Positions 8,772 to 18,505 of a stretch of 64,000 nt of DNA are shown one piece after another. The DNA comes from Shewanella fidelis ATCC BAA-318 (GTDB taxonomy: Bacteria > Pseudomonadota > Gammaproteobacteria > Enterobacterales > Shewanellaceae). How positions within the stretch are numbered: the stretch's first letter is position 1; the number at the start of each line of letters is the position of its first letter. The DNA lies in contig NZ_KI912459.1 in NCBI RefSeq assembly GCF_000518605.1, forward strand, positions 1 to 64,000, given 5' to 3'. Under the pieces are notes generated by a model, which worked only from the letters and a program-made list of their open reading frames with translations, was not told the origin of the DNA and made no database searches. The position numbers and the translations under genes were made by a program.

Positions 8772-9908
8772 TTATAGGAATTGTGACAGTAGCTCATTGA
8801 CGAAAAGCTGACCTTTGCTAGTAAGCTGCCAATGTTCATCCGAATCAGTCATTAATCCTTTGACGCAGGCCTGTTTTATTCCTTCACTAATGGTATCGCG
8901 CTTAAGACCAGTACGCTGTTCAAACTCAAGCTTGGGAATAGGGCTCATTAAGCGTAGACGATTCATTAAGTACTCTAATGGTCTGTCTTCTAGCTCAACT
9001 TCAGTTGTTTCATAGCTATAGTTATCTGCAGCTAAGTAGCCTTTAGGGTGTTTTATTTTTACTGTTCGTATAATTTTATCGTCATCGACTAGGGTGATCT
9101 TGCCATGGGCACCGCAGCCTATTCCTAGGTAATCACCGAATTGCCAATAGTTGAGATTATGGCGGCACTGATAACCTTCTTTGGCGTAAGCTGAGATCTC
9201 GTACTGTTGATAGCCAAGTTCAGCCAAACGCTTTTGCCCTTGCTCATAGATCTGCCATAGATTCTCATCATCAGGCAGCTGAGGCGGCTTAGAGTGGAAT
9301 AGGGTATTGGGTTCTATGGTCAGCTGATACCAAGATAGGTGCGGTGGAGCGAGCTCTGCTGCAGTCTCGATATCGGCCATTGCCTCTTCAAAGCTTTGGT
9401 TTGGTAGACCGTGCATTAAGTCTAAATTAAAGCTTTGGTAACCTGATACTTGCGCTTTTTGTGCCGCAACCTGTGCTTCGCATTTATCATGAATACGCCC
9501 AAGTAAATTGAGCTTTTCAGTTGCAAAACTTTGCACCCCAATGGATAAACGCGTGACACCAGCTTGGCAATAAGCGGCAAAGTCGTCGTGTTCTAAAGTG
9601 CCTGGATTGGCTTCCATTGTGATTTCGATGTTGTCGCTAAAGGGAATGAGCGCATCGACTTCTGTTAGTAAGCGGCCAATCTGTTTAGCGTCAAATAATG
9701 AAGGGGTACCGCCACCGATAAAGATAGTGTGTAGCTCGCGGCCTTGCACATAATGCAGATCTTGTTTGAGATCGTTAATGAGTGCGTCGACATATTCAGT
9801 TTGTGGTAGCTCTCCATGTTGGCCATGGGAGTTAAAATCACAATATGGGCACTTTTGTACGCACCAAGGAATATGTATATAAAGACTTAACGGTGGCAGG
9901 GTTAGCAT
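8772..9908 (-). CDS. hemW: Radical SAM heme chaperone HemW
   Basis: HemW (formerly annotated as a second oxygen-independent coproporphyrinogen oxidase, HemN-like) binds heme and a 4Fe-4S cluster and is thought to deliver heme to membrane enzymes. The radical SAM motif CxxxCxxC is Cys16, Cys20, Cys23 in WCVQKCPYC. The absence of a fourth adjacent cysteine fits HemW rather than HemN. The SAM-glycine region IFIGGGTPSLF and the C-terminal winged-helix HemN_C domain are present in 378 residues. The start codon overlaps the rdgB stop (TAATG). Confidence 0.95.
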   Translation of the reverse strand: MLTLPPLSLYIHIPWCVQKCPYCDFNSHGQHGELPQTEYVDALINDLKQDLHYVQGRELHTIFIGGGTPSLFDAKQIGRLLTEVDALIPFSDNIEITMEANPGTLEHDDFAAYCQAGVTRLSIGVQSFATEKLNLLGRIHDKCEAQVAAQKAQVSGYQSFNLDLMHGLPNQSFEEAMADIETAAELAPPHLSWYQLTIEPNTLFHSKPPQLPDDENLWQIYEQGQKRLAELGYQQYEISAYAKEGYQCRHNLNYWQFGDYLGIGCGAHGKITLVDDDKIIRTVKIKHPKGYLAADNYSYETTEVELEDRPLEYLMNRLRLMSPIPKLEFEQRTGLKRDTISEGIKQACVKGLMTDSDEHWQLTSKGQLFVNELLSQFL

Positions 9909-10507
9909 TATTTTAAAATACCTTGTTGCTTCATAGCATCGATGAGTAGCACTAGCGCTTTACCACGATGGCTCAATTTGTTCTTTTCATCAGAGCTTAT
10001 CTCTGCAGCTGAGCATTCATGCTCTGCTGGAATAAAGATAGGATCGTAGCCATGGCCATTTTCTCCTTGAGCAGCATTCGCAATGCGGCCTTCCCATGAA
10101 GCTTGGCAAATGATTGGGGTTGGATCTTTTGCATGGCGCATATAAACCAACACACATTGAAAACGTGCGCTACGCTCACTCTGGCCTTCAAGCGCGGTTA
10201 ATAACTTAGTGTAGTTTTGCTCATCTTTAGCGCCTTCTCCGGCGTAACGAGCTGAATAAATGCCAGGTGCGCCTTGTAAAAAGTCAACTTCAAGCCCTGA
10301 GTCATCAGCGATGGCTGCATGGCCAGTAACTTCTGCTGCATGTCTCGCTTTGATGATCGCATTCTCAACGAAGGTAGTACCGGTTTCAGGCACTTCAACT
10401 ACATTAAATTCGCTCTGAGCTAAGATCTCAACGCCGAAACCTGCCATCAATTGCGAAAATTCTTTAAGTTTGCCTTTGTTACCGCTAGCTAGGACGATTT
10501 GATTCAT
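9908..10507 (-). CDS. rdgB: XTP/dITP pyrophosphatase (Ham1/RdgB)
   Basis: RdgB hydrolyses non-canonical purine nucleotides (dITP, XTP) to monophosphates and so keeps them out of DNA and RNA. The 199-residue protein shows the family motifs ASGNKGKLKEF at the N-terminus, ADDSGLEVDFLQGAPGIYSARY around 68-89 and the C-terminal SHRGKAL. It is the upstream gene of a two-gene unit with hemW and overlaps it by one base. The same pair is adjacent in E. coli (yggW-rdgB). Confidence 0.96.
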   Translation of the reverse strand: MNQIVLASGNKGKLKEFSQLMAGFGVEILAQSEFNVVEVPETGTTFVENAIIKARHAAEVTGHAAIADDSGLEVDFLQGAPGIYSARYAGEGAKDEQNYTKLLTALEGQSERSARFQCVLVYMRHAKDPTPIICQASWEGRIANAAQGENGHGYDPIFIPAEHECSAAEISSDEKNKLSHRGKALVLLIDAMKQQGILK

Positions 10508-10584
10508 GTGAGGCCTTTAGAGGGAGTCTGAAAATAATGGCGGCAATGATAGCCGAGATAATTGGGTTTCGGTAGTAGATAGCT

Positions 10585-10608
10585 AATAAAAAAGGGGCAT
10601 CAAGCCCC
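10585..10608 (-). terminator. Terminator of the DUF4426 gene
   Basis: On the minus strand GGGGC-TTGAT-GCCCC is followed by TTTTTTATT. It lies 22 bp beyond the stop codon at 10630. Confidence 0.85.
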
Positions 10609-10629
10609 TATTTAAATGAGTTACAGCGA

Positions 10630-11064
10630 TTATTCTACGTAAAACTTCTGCTTGAAAGTTAACGTAGTATTGAGCTTTTTGTCGTATTTAACCGCGATTT
10701 TAAAGTTGATTTCTTGATCATCTCGGTAAGGAACTTCCGCTATGTAATAAATAGCGTCACCTTCGCGGATCTCTCTAAACTTTAAATCGATTCTGGCATC
10801 GAGCAAGTTATTGGCAACGCCAGACAATTCCACAGGAACCGCAGGGTTACCTTCAACACTGGTATCAAGCACAGCGATATTGATAATGCCAGTATAGCTA
10901 CTGCGCTTAATGCCATATGACTTGGCAATACTCGGTGTTAAAAAGGTACTGCTGAGGGCAACGTAATGGATATCAAAGTTACCCACTTTTTCTTTCTGTT
11001 CTGCAAACGCGTTACTACTTAAACACAAAAGTAGCACAAGCATAGTGGTGAGCGAGCGGATCAT
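10630..11064 (-). CDS. Exported DUF4426 family protein
   Basis: A 144-residue protein with a signal peptide (MIRSLTTMLVLLLCLSSNAFA, cleavage near 22). The mature part is a beta-rich domain: GNFDIHYVALSSTFLTPSIAKSYGI is typical of DUF4426, a periplasmic family of unknown function widespread in marine gammaproteobacteria. It lies 75 bp downstream of yggU and upstream of rdgB in the same direction, but a terminator follows it, so it ends the yggS-proC-yggT-yggU run or is transcribed alone. Confidence 0.85.
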   Translation of the reverse strand: MIRSLTTMLVLLLCLSSNAFAEQKEKVGNFDIHYVALSSTFLTPSIAKSYGIKRSSYTGIINIAVLDTSVEGNPAVPVELSGVANNLLDARIDLKFREIREGDAIYYIAEVPYRDDQEINFKIAVKYDKKLNTTLTFKQKFYVE

Positions 11065-11139
11065 ATTAGCTTCCTTGAAATGATATCTTGTTAACAGTAT
11101 AGAGCTTTGTTGCCGCGAATGCCTTATTCATCTACAAGG

Positions 11140-11427
11140 TTACAAAAGGTTTTGTACTTCAGCTGGGATTAACTTAGGTGCGATAATTCGTACCTGTTTG
11201 TGGCGTCCCATCTGGCCTTTAAGGATCTCAATATCGCCTTTAGGCACCTTGAATGATTTGGATAAATATTTAGTTAAATGGGCGTTAGCTTTGCCGTCAA
11301 CAGGTGGTGCTGTGATGGCAATTTTAATCTCTTCACCGTGCAGACCAACAATTTGGTCACGACTTGCTTTGGGCTGAATATAGAGTTGAAGCAGCAGGTT
11401 TCCCTGCTGCATTTGTGCTGCAACCAC
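11140..11427 (-). CDS. yggU: YggU family protein (DUF167)
   Basis: A small 95-residue cytoplasmic protein matching Ygg[29 protein letters not shown] followed by VDGKANAHL and the C-terminal GRHKQVRI. Its function is unknown. The annotated GTG start at 11427 overlaps the yggT stop (TAGTG on the coding strand). An ATG six codons in is an alternative start and would still leave the whole conserved domain. It is coupled to yggT. Confidence 0.92.
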   Translation of the reverse strand: MVAAQMQQGNLLLQLYIQPKASRDQIVGLHGEEIKIAITAPPVDGKANAHLTKYLSKSFKVPKGDIEILKGQMGRHKQVRIIAPKLIPAEVQNLL

Positions 11428-11975
11428 TATACGCTAGCCCAAAATGGTACGTATTGTGCCAATAGAATATTGAGGAAGTTAAGGATAATCATCATCACCA
11501 GCAGTGATAAATCCAAGCCACCCATAGGAGGTAAGATTCGGCGTATTGGCGCGAGTAATGGCTCAGTTAGTTGGCCCATCACCATTTCTATCGGGTTATT
11601 GCCTTGACTTACCCAGCTCAAAATCGCGCGTAAGATCAGCATCCAGAACAGCAGTACGCCTGCTTCTTTGATAACCGAAACAATAGAGACAAGTAATAAG
11701 GTTGGAACATTAATCGCTGCACCAGCCATTAAACTTAGAATAACAAACTTCAGCACAACAACTGTGATGGCTAATATAAACGATGCGGTATCAAAGCTAC
11801 CGAAAGATGGGATCACACGGCGCATTGGTCCAACAATCGGGTGGGTCGCTTTTACAATAAACTGGCTAAATGGATTATAAAAATCGGCTCTAGCCAGTTG
11901 TAGCCAAATACGTAACACCACAACCATTAGGTATAAATCAAATACCGTACTTACCAGAAAACTAAATGCATTCAT
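11427..11975 (-). CDS. yggT: YggT family integral membrane protein
   Basis: A 182-residue inner-membrane protein made of two YGGT repeats. The first (about 5-95) has [33 protein letters not shown] and the second (about 100-180) has [29 protein letters not shown]. Each repeat carries hydrophobic helices. YggT has been connected with osmotic-stress tolerance and potassium uptake, but its mechanism is undefined. It sits between proC and yggU with almost no spacing, as in E. coli, Vibrio and others. Confidence 0.94.
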   Translation of the reverse strand: MNAFSFLVSTVFDLYLMVVVLRIWLQLARADFYNPFSQFIVKATHPIVGPMRRVIPSFGSFDTASFILAITVVVLKFVILSLMAGAAINVPTLLLVSIVSVIKEAGVLLFWMLILRAILSWVSQGNNPIEMVMGQLTEPLLAPIRRILPPMGGLDLSLLVMMIILNFLNILLAQYVPFWASV

Positions 11976-12002
11976 CTGTTTACTCTACTTGTTCAAGTTA
12001 AA

Positions 12003-12821
12003 TTAGTATTGCTTTGCCATTTCTTGTGCACGGGCGATGCAGTTATTCATAGCGCTATCGACCAAACTACGCAAGTCACCTTTCTCAAAGGTTTCAATTG
12101 CCTGAGCAGTTGTGCCACCTTTTGAAGTCACATTGTTTCTAAGTTGAGCTAGGCTTAGCTCAGGATTTTGCTTAGCCATCAAGGCTGCACCTAGAGCTGC
12201 TTGTTGTGCCATTTCGCGGGCAGCATCTTCTGGCATACCTGCTTTGACCGCACTTTCTACCATAGATTCTAAAAATAGGAAGAAATAGGCTGGGGAGCTG
12301 CCAGCGAGGGCGATAACTTGGTTTAAATCATCTTCAGTATCAACCCAAACAACTTCACCACCGGTGGCCATTAAAGTTTCGCAAATGGCTTTTTGCTCAG
12401 CCGAAATATCATCTCCAGCATAAAGGCCTGTTAAGCCTACACCTATTTGTGTTGGAGTATTAGGCATAGTGCGTATTAGTTTGATCTCTTGCTTAAAAAA
12501 ATCACTATAACGCTTGGCAGTAACACCAGCAGCAATAGTAATAATCAATTTGTTTGATAAATCTAAACCGCTAAGTTCTTCACCAACAACTTGCATAAAG
12601 TGTGGTTTAACACCGAGTACGATAACATCAGCGTTTTGCGCAGCATTCACATTATTGTTCGACACATTAATACCAAAGTCGCTAGCCATGGCATCAAGCT
12701 TTGGCTGGCTAGGATTAGTGGCTTCAATAAGTGCTGGGTTATAGCCACTTTTTACAAGGCCGCTTACGATACTGCGGGTCATATTACCTGCGCCGATAAA
12801 GCATACTTTTTGTTGTGTCAT
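12003..12821 (-). CDS. proC: Pyrroline-5-carboxylate reductase
   Basis: ProC catalyses the last step of proline synthesis, reducing 1-pyrroline-5-carboxylate with NADPH. The 272-residue protein has the N-terminal Rossmann motif CFIGAGNMTRSI (about 6-17), the central RTMPNTPTQIGVG and the C-terminal dimerisation signature NVTSKGGTTAQAIETF. It follows yggS (111 bp gap) and precedes yggT (27 bp), a classic yggS-proC-yggT arrangement linking PLP homeostasis and proline synthesis. Confidence 0.97.
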   Translation of the reverse strand: MTQQKVCFIGAGNMTRSIVSGLVKSGYNPALIEATNPSQPKLDAMASDFGINVSNNNVNAAQNADVIVLGVKPHFMQVVGEELSGLDLSNKLIITIAAGVTAKRYSDFFKQEIKLIRTMPNTPTQIGVGLTGLYAGDDISAEQKAICETLMATGGEVVWVDTEDDLNQVIALAGSSPAYFFLFLESMVESAVKAGMPEDAAREMAQQAALGAALMAKQNPELSLAQLRNNVTSKGGTTAQAIETFEKGDLRSLVDSAMNNCIARAQEMAKQY

Positions 12822-12932
12822 GAAGATCTCGTTTGTTTTAGTTAGTATTTTGCTACTTTAGATATTTGGGCGACAAGCGCTAATTACAAGGTATTGTATA
12901 GCATGCGATTAGCGTCTAGCCGTTAAATTTAA

Positions 12933-13634
12933 TTAAGCTTTTGAATAATCGCGTTCACCAAAAATGGCGCTTCCGATCCGCACCATGGTTGAGCCATGGT
13001 TTACAGCTAGTTCTAGGTCGTTACTCATTCCGACAGATAAGGTATCAACGCTGCTATGACGCTCTGCAAGCTGATTAAATAGTGCCTGAAGAGCTGCGAG
13101 TTCGGCACTGGCGGTTTGTTCATCAACATCGGCAGATGGAATCGCCATTAAACCGCGCAGTTTTATGTTGGGTAGCAAAGCGACTTTGTCAGCAAGCTCG
13201 AGCACGTCAGCCGCTAAAGCACCAGACTTACTCTCTTCTAAACTGATATTGACTTGAATACAGATATTGAGCGCAGGCTTACCGTCAGGGCGCTGATCAT
13301 TTAAACGTTGGGCGATTTTTTCTCTATCAACCGTATGCATCCAATCAAACAGACTAGCAACGACTTTGGTTTTATTTGATTGTAACGGTCCAATGAAATG
13401 CCATTCAATATCGGGATAGTCTTGGCTTAACGCATTAATCTTTGTTTCACCCTCTTGAACATAATTTTCACCGAAGCGGCGTTGGCCAGCTTGATAAGCT
13501 TCTATGATGTATTCATTCGGCTTAGTTTTACTAACCGCTAAAAGTTGTACATCTTGTGGTCGACGTGAGGCATTTTGCGCCGCTTGGGTGATTCGATGCT
13601 GGGCGATTGCGAGTCTGTCTGTTATTGTTGTCAT
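12933..13634 (-). CDS. yggS: PLP homeostasis protein YggS/PLPBP
   Basis: A 233-residue single-domain alanine-racemase-fold protein that binds pyridoxal 5'-phosphate and buffers its cellular level without known catalytic activity. PLP-binding Lys36 is in LLAVSKTKP, and the GENYVQE, WHFIGPLQSNK and SVGMSNDLELAV motifs are all present. Its start is only 35 bp from the divergent pilT start, so the promoters of yggS and pilT must overlap or extend into the opposing gene. Confidence 0.96.
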   Translation of the reverse strand: MTTITDRLAIAQHRITQAAQNASRRPQDVQLLAVSKTKPNEYIIEAYQAGQRRFGENYVQEGETKINALSQDYPDIEWHFIGPLQSNKTKVVASLFDWMHTVDREKIAQRLNDQRPDGKPALNICIQVNISLEESKSGALAADVLELADKVALLPNIKLRGLMAIPSADVDEQTASAELAALQALFNQLAERHSSVDTLSVGMSNDLELAVNHGSTMVRIGSAIFGERDYSKA

Positions 13635-13669
13635 CTTGTAAGTTTTTGGTTGAATGGATATCCCAAACT

Positions 13670-14707
13670 ATGGAAATCACAGAGTTACTAGCCTTTAGTG
13701 TAAAACACAATGCGTCAGATCTACACCTTTCTGCAGGTGTTTCTCCCATGATCCGCGTTGATGGTGAAGTGAGAAAGATAAACTTACCCGCTTTAGATCA
13801 TCAAGGCGTGCATAGCTTAGTCTATGACATCATGAATGATAAGCAGCGTAAGGATTATGAAGAGCATTTAGAAATCGATTTCTCGTTTGAAGTACCGGGC
13901 CTTGCGCGTTTTCGTGTTAACGCTTTTAACCAAGCCCGTGGCGCTGCTGCAGTATTTCGTACCATTCCGAGCGACATATTAAGCTTAGAGCAGTTAGGCG
14001 CACCAGAGATCTTTAAAAAAATCGCTAGCTTTCCCCGCGGCTTAGTTTTAGTTACCGGGCCGACAGGCTCAGGTAAAAGTACCACTTTGGCCGCAATGAT
14101 TGACTATGTGAATGAGAATCGCCATGACCACATTCTTACCATTGAAGATCCGATAGAATTTGTGCATCAAAACAAGCACTGTCTGATTAACCAGCGTGAA
14201 GTGCACCGTCATACCCATAGTTTTAATGCCGCGCTTCGTAGTGCATTACGTGAAGATCCCGATGTCATCTTAGTCGGTGAGATGCGAGACTTGGAAACCA
14301 TCCGGTTAGCTATGACGGCTGCTGAAACCGGTCACTTGGTATTTGGTACCTTGCATACCACCTCTGCCGCTAAAACCATTGACCGTGTGGTCGATGTATT
14401 CCCTGAAGGTGAAAAGGGCATGGTCAGAACCATGTTGTCAGAATCGCTTCAAGCGGTTATCTCCCAGACACTGATTAAGAAAGTCGGTGGTGGGCGTGTC
14501 GCTGCTCATGAAATTATGATGGGCACTCCAGCTATTCGTAACCTTATTCGTGAAGACAAAGTGGCGCAGATGTATTCGGCGATCCAAACCGGTATGGCCC
14601 ATGGCATGCAAACGCTAGATCAATGTTTACAAAACCTAGTCAATCGCGGCCAGATCTCACGAGAAGACGCGATGGCTAAAAGCTCAAATAAGCAAGCTAA
14701 CTTTTAA
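13670..14707 (+). CDS. pilT: Type IV pilus retraction ATPase PilT
   Basis: PilT is the hexameric motor that depolymerises type IV pili, driving twitching motility and DNA uptake. From the ATG at 13670 the protein has 345 residues, the family length, beginning MEITELLAF. An upstream GTG would add 21 unrelated residues. Walker A GPTGSGKST lies at 130-138; the Asp box ILTIEDPIEFVH, Walker B VILVGEMRD and the PilT-specific AIRLAM-like IRLAMTAAETGH are present. It is followed 17 bp later by pilU. Confidence 0.97.
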   Translation: MEITELLAFSVKHNASDLHLSAGVSPMIRVDGEVRKINLPALDHQGVHSLVYDIMNDKQRKDYEEHLEIDFSFEVPGLARFRVNAFNQARGAAAVFRTIPSDILSLEQLGAPEIFKKIASFPRGLVLVTGPTGSGKSTTLAAMIDYVNENRHDHILTIEDPIEFVHQNKHCLINQREVHRHTHSFNAALRSALREDPDVILVGEMRDLETIRLAMTAAETGHLVFGTLHTTSAAKTIDRVVDVFPEGEKGMVRTMLSESLQAVISQTLIKKVGGGRVAAHEIMMGTPAIRNLIREDKVAQMYSAIQTGMAHGMQTLDQCLQNLVNRGQISREDAMAKSSNKQANF

Positions 14708-14724
14708 CAGGGACTCGTTAACCT

Positions 14725-15837
14725 ATGGATGTTACTCCTTTTTTAAAGGTCATGATTGAGCGTAAAGCCTCTGATCTATTTATTACCGCTGGCTTTCCTC
14801 CCAGCGCTAAAATTGATGGAGAATTGCGTCAGCTTGGTGAAAACCCGTTCACACCAGCCCAATCGTTAGCCTTTGTTGAGTCATTGATGACCGACGCACA
14901 AAAGCAAGAATTTCATGAGTCGCGTGAGTGTAACTTTGCGTTTTCAGCGAAAGATTATGGGCGTTTTCGTGTCAGTGCGTTTTGGCAGCGTGAGTCACCA
15001 GGCTGTGTTATGCGTCGCATTGAAACTCAAATTCCTGATGTTGATGACTTAATGTTGCCGCCAATTCTTAAAGATTTGGTGATGAGTAAGCGTGGCTTGG
15101 TGATCATGGTTGGTGGTACCGGAACGGGTAAATCAACCTCATTGGCAGCTTTGGTTGGTTATCGTAATAACCATGCTCGCGGCCATATCCTCACCATTGA
15201 AGATCCTGTGGAATTTGTGCATGACCACAGACAAAGCATTATTACCCAACGTGAAGTTGGAGTTGATACCGAGTCGTTCGATGCCGCTTTAAAAAGCTCA
15301 CTGCGTCAGGCGCCAGATGTTATCTTGATTGGTGAGATCCGCAGCCAAGAAACCATGGAGTTTGCCCTGTCATTTGCCGAGACGGGCCACTTATGTATGG
15401 CGACCTTGCACGCAAACAATGCTAACCAAGCACTCGATCGTATTATGCATTTAGTGCCAGAGAGTAAGCATCATCAGCTATTGTTTGATCTGTCATTAAA
15501 TTTACGCGGTATTGTAGCGCAGCAACTGGTACCTAAAAGCGACGGTACTGGCAGACGCGCTGCGATTGAGGTATTAATTAATACGCCTCGTGTAGCTAGC
15601 TTGATTGCTAAAAATGAGCTGCATTCGCTTAAAGAGGCTATGGCTAAATCGAATGAACAAGGTATGCAGACTTTCGACCAAGCGCTATTAAAGCTGTATA
15701 CCGATGGTGAAATCAGCTACGCCGATGCGCTGCATCATGCTGATTCGCCAAATGATCTGCGCTTAATGATTAAGTTGCAAAGTTCAGACCCTACCAGTAG
15801 CAGTTCAATGGATGGTGTTACCCTCAACCTAGATTAA
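14725..15837 (+). CDS. pilU: Type IV pilus accessory retraction ATPase PilU
   Basis: A PilT paralogue of 370 residues that works with PilT in pilus retraction. Its Walker A is GGTGTGKST (near residue 131-139), and Walker B is VILIGEIRS followed by ETMEFALSFAETGHL. The C-terminal tail is longer and Ser-rich (DPTSSSSMDG). The pilT-pilU order, 17-bp spacing and a terminator just after pilU indicate a two-gene operon, as in Pseudomonas and Vibrio. Confidence 0.96.
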   Translation: MDVTPFLKVMIERKASDLFITAGFPPSAKIDGELRQLGENPFTPAQSLAFVESLMTDAQKQEFHESRECNFAFSAKDYGRFRVSAFWQRESPGCVMRRIETQIPDVDDLMLPPILKDLVMSKRGLVIMVGGTGTGKSTSLAALVGYRNNHARGHILTIEDPVEFVHDHRQSIITQREVGVDTESFDAALKSSLRQAPDVILIGEIRSQETMEFALSFAETGHLCMATLHANNANQALDRIMHLVPESKHHQLLFDLSLNLRGIVAQQLVPKSDGTGRRAAIEVLINTPRVASLIAKNELHSLKEAMAKSNEQGMQTFDQALLKLYTDGEISYADALHHADSPNDLRLMIKLQSSDPTSSSSMDGVTLNLD

Positions 15838-15859
15838 TTGTATAGCTCGCAAATAATTC

Positions 15860-15889
15860 ACAGGCAGTACTTGGTACTGCCTGTCTTTT
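15860..15889 (+). terminator. Terminator of pilTU
   Basis: ACAGGCAGTAC-TTG-GTACTGCCTGT is a perfect 11-bp stem followed by CTTTT, 22 bp past the pilU stop. Confidence 0.9.
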
Positions 15890-15965
15890 AGTTAAGCGTT
15901 GGCAGTGATCTTTATTTTAGTTTCAACGTATCTGCAGATAATATTTTGAACCTTAAGGAGTTATC

Positions 15966-16979
15966 TTGGCTAAGTTTTCAGGGTTAACCAAAGAGATTGG
16001 TCATAAGAAACGTGGTAAAACCGGTGTGTTACTGGTTAACTTAGGCACCCCAGACGAGCCTACAGCGCCAGCTGTTAGGCGCTACCTTGCCGAGTTTTTA
16101 GCTGATCCTCGAGTTGTTGAGATCCCAAAGCTCATTTGGATGATGATTTTACATGGGATTATTCTGCGTGTACGTCCAGCAAAATCAGCGGCACTGTATA
16201 AACAGGTATGGACCGAGCAAGGCTCGCCATTAATGGATATTACGCGGCGTCAAACACAAAAGTTGCACAGCTATTTTAAACAAGCTGGTGAAGAGGTATC
16301 GGTTGAGTTTTGTATGCGCTATGGCGAGCCATCAGTCTCTTCTACACTAAAACGTATGCATCAAGATGGTATCGACAAACTCGTGGTGCTGCCGTTATAT
16401 CCACAATACGCGGCACCAACCACTGCATCAGCTTTTGACGCTATAGCTAAAGAGCTAACTAGTTGGCGTTATCTGCCTGCTTTGCACTTTATCAATACAT
16501 ACCATGATAACCCTGACTTTATTGATGCGTTAGCTGCATCGATTGCCAAAGACTTTGAAACTAATGGTCAACCGCAAAAATTGGTATTGTCGTATCATGG
16601 CATGCCGGAGCGTAATTTACACTTGGGCGATCCCTATTATTGCTTTTGTATGAAAACCACTAAGCTGGTGGTTGCTAAGCTCGGGCTAAAAGAAGATCAG
16701 TACATCACTACTTTTCAGTCGCGTTTTGGTAAAGCTAAATGGTTAACGCCATACACAGACGCAACGATGGAGTCGTTGCCTAAAGAGGGCATTAAAGATA
16801 TTGCTGTTGTTTGTCCTGCTTTTAGTGCTGATTGTTTAGAAACACTTGAAGAGATTGCCGGTGAAAACCGTGAGATTTTTGAAGAGGCGGGTGGTGAAAG
16901 CTACCGTTATATTGCCGCGCTAAATGACGATGATGCGCACATTAAGATGATGGCGAATATTGTTAAGCCACATATTTAA
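15966..16979 (+). CDS. hemH: Ferrochelatase
   Basis: HemH inserts Fe(II) into protoporphyrin IX in the last step of heme synthesis. The 337-residue protein has GVLLVNLGTPDEP at 22-34, the active-site YHGMPERN (catalytic His) and the FSADCLETLEEI segment with the conserved Glu. The best start is the TTG at 15966, five bases after AAGGAG; no ATG lies near. It is a single gene: pilTU terminates upstream and a strong bidirectional hairpin follows. Confidence 0.95.
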   Translation: MAKFSGLTKEIGHKKRGKTGVLLVNLGTPDEPTAPAVRRYLAEFLADPRVVEIPKLIWMMILHGIILRVRPAKSAALYKQVWTEQGSPLMDITRRQTQKLHSYFKQAGEEVSVEFCMRYGEPSVSSTLKRMHQDGIDKLVVLPLYPQYAAPTTASAFDAIAKELTSWRYLPALHFINTYHDNPDFIDALAASIAKDFETNGQPQKLVLSYHGMPERNLHLGDPYYCFCMKTTKLVVAKLGLKEDQYITTFQSRFGKAKWLTPYTDATMESLPKEGIKDIAVVCPAFSADCLETLEEIAGENREIFEEAGGESYRYIAALNDDDAHIKMMANIVKPHI

Positions 16980-16995
16980 TTAAGTTACAGCAAGT

Positions 16996-17022
16996 AAAAA
17001 GGGAGGCTAAGCCTCCCTTTTT
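16996..17022. terminator. Bidirectional terminator between hemH and ruvX
   Basis: AAAAAGGGAGGC-TAA-GCCTCCCTTTTT is a perfect stem with A and T tracts on the two sides. It serves convergent hemH (plus) and ruvX (minus). Confidence 0.93.
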
Positions 17023-17036
17023 ATATTGGTATTAAT

Positions 17037-17462
17037 TTACTCGCCGTATTGATTTTCAAAGTAACTTTCAACAATCAATACTGCCGACATGGCATCGACT
17101 TGGCCTTTGGTCAGTGCTTTATAACCGCCCATTTCAAATAGTCGTGCTTTGGCATCAGCTGTGGTCAAACGCTCATCTTGAGTTGCTACTTTTACACCAA
17201 AGCGGCCACTTAAGCGATTGGCGAACTTGCGGGCTCTTTGAGTCATCTCTTGTTCTGTGCCATCCATGTTCAGTGGCAAGCCAACAACAATTAGATCCGG
17301 CTTCCACTCACTGATAAGTGCACCAATCTCTTCCCATTTTGGAATACCGTCAACAGCCTTTATTGACAGTAAAGGTCTTGCTGTTGCGGTGATCTCTTGG
17401 CCTATGGCAATACCAATACTTTTAGTGCCGTAATCAAAGCCTAAGACGCTTCTATCGCCCAT
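17037..17462 (-). CDS. ruvX: Putative Holliday junction resolvase RuvX/YqgF
   Basis: A 141-residue RNase H-fold protein. The signatures [16 protein letters not shown] (Asp near residue 10), [10 protein letters not shown] and DERLTTADA match YqgF/RuvX. The family is essential in E. coli and has been implicated in 16S rRNA 5'-end maturation and, in some bacteria, in Holliday junction cleavage. It lies 40 bp downstream of yqgE on the same strand, the usual yqgE-yqgF operon. Confidence 0.95.
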   Translation of the reverse strand: MGDRSVLGFDYGTKSIGIAIGQEITATARPLLSIKAVDGIPKWEEIGALISEWKPDLIVVGLPLNMDGTEQEMTQRARKFANRLSGRFGVKVATQDERLTTADAKARLFEMGGYKALTKGQVDAMSAVLIVESYFENQYGE

Positions 17463-17502
17463 GTTAATTTGTTCCTATTTAGCTCGATATTGCGAGTAGT
17501 GT

Positions 17503-18063
17503 TTATGCGTGGCCGGCAAGGTTGGATAGTTGCCAAATATCAAAACCAAGGGATTGAGTCGCTTGTTGCCAGCGCTCAGCATGGTCAATATCAAATAGCA
17601 GTTCAGTTGTTGCAGGAATCGACAGCCAAGTGTTTTCAATGAGCTCTTGCTCAAGCTGACCGCGAGTCCAACCGGCATAACCGAGTGCAATTAAAAACTT
17701 TTCTGGTGCATTATCAGAGCCTAGACTGGCAAGAATATCTTGCGAGGTGGTGAGCATGACATCATCTGTAATTGCATCACTGTTATTCCAGCAAGTCTGA
17801 GTGCTATGTAGCACAAAGCCACGCTCAGGGTTAACTGGCCCACCGAGTAAAACCTCTCCAGCTAAAGAGGTCACAGGCATTGGCTCTTCAGCAAGCTCCA
17901 TTTGTTGCAGCAATTCGTCGACAATGATGCCGCTTGGTTTATTAACGACGATCCCCATCGCGCCTTTCTCATCGTGTTCGCAAATATAGATTAGCGAACG
18001 TTCAAAGTAGGTATCTTGCAAAGATGGCATGGCAATTAGAAAGTGATTTTGTAAACTGTCCAT
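17503..18063 (-). CDS. yqgE: UPF0301 / AlgH family protein YqgE
   Basis: YqgE is a conserved cytoplasmic protein of unknown biochemical role, called AlgH in Pseudomonas. The N-terminus [25 protein letters not shown] and the [21 protein letters not shown] and [15 protein letters not shown] blocks are diagnostic. I choose the ATG at 18063 (186 residues), which fits the E. coli length and has GGAAA upstream. An ATG four codons earlier (18075) lacks a ribosome site. ruvX follows. Confidence 0.94.
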   Translation of the reverse strand: MDSLQNHFLIAMPSLQDTYFERSLIYICEHDEKGAMGIVVNKPSGIIVDELLQQMELAEEPMPVTSLAGEVLLGGPVNPERGFVLHSTQTCWNNSDAITDDVMLTTSQDILASLGSDNAPEKFLIALGYAGWTRGQLEQELIENTWLSIPATTELLFDIDHAERWQQATQSLGFDIWQLSNLAGHA

Positions 18064-18086
18064 CGGCTTTTCCATATCAGCTTGTA

Positions 18087-18416
18087 CTAACCACCTGCTA
18101 ATTTTACAGTGTAATTAAGCTTTTCGAGCAAGGTTTTGATTTGCTCTCGATTATCCGTTTGCACTTCAATATTGAACTCTTTAACTGTACCGCCACAGCC
18201 ACATTGCTTTTTAAGTTTCTGCGCTAGGGCTTTAAGCTCTTTCTCTTGTAGACCTAAGCCCTTAATAACAGATACACCTTTACCCTTACGGCCTTTGCTG
18301 TCTTTATGAATTCTAACGATACCGTCGCCTTCTGGCGCCGTTTGAGTTTGTTTTTCAGGCGCTATACGGCCAACATCAGTGCTATAAACTAAAGATACGT
18401 TTGGATCAGATTTCAT
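18087..18416 (-). CDS. SUI1-domain translation factor (YciH-like)
   Basis: A 109-residue protein with a C-terminal SUI1/eIF1 domain: [26 protein letters not shown] and [16 protein letters not shown]. coli YciH acts like eIF1, destabilising non-canonical initiation complexes. It is 23 bp upstream of yqgE in the same direction and may lead the yciH-yqgE-ruvX transcript. This linkage differs from E. coli, where yciH is next to pyrF. Confidence 0.92.
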   Translation of the reverse strand: MKSDPNVSLVYSTDVGRIAPEKQTQTAPEGDGIVRIHKDSKGRKGKGVSVIKGLGLQEKELKALAQKLKKQCGCGGTVKEFNIEVQTDNREQIKTLLEKLNYTVKLAGG

Positions 18417-18505
18417 ATATGTGGTCGTTAATAAACTTATATCGGCAGTTTAGCAAAGTTACTAAGGTTAAGGGAGAGGGCTGTGAGGAGAAACTTATGT
18501 AAATG

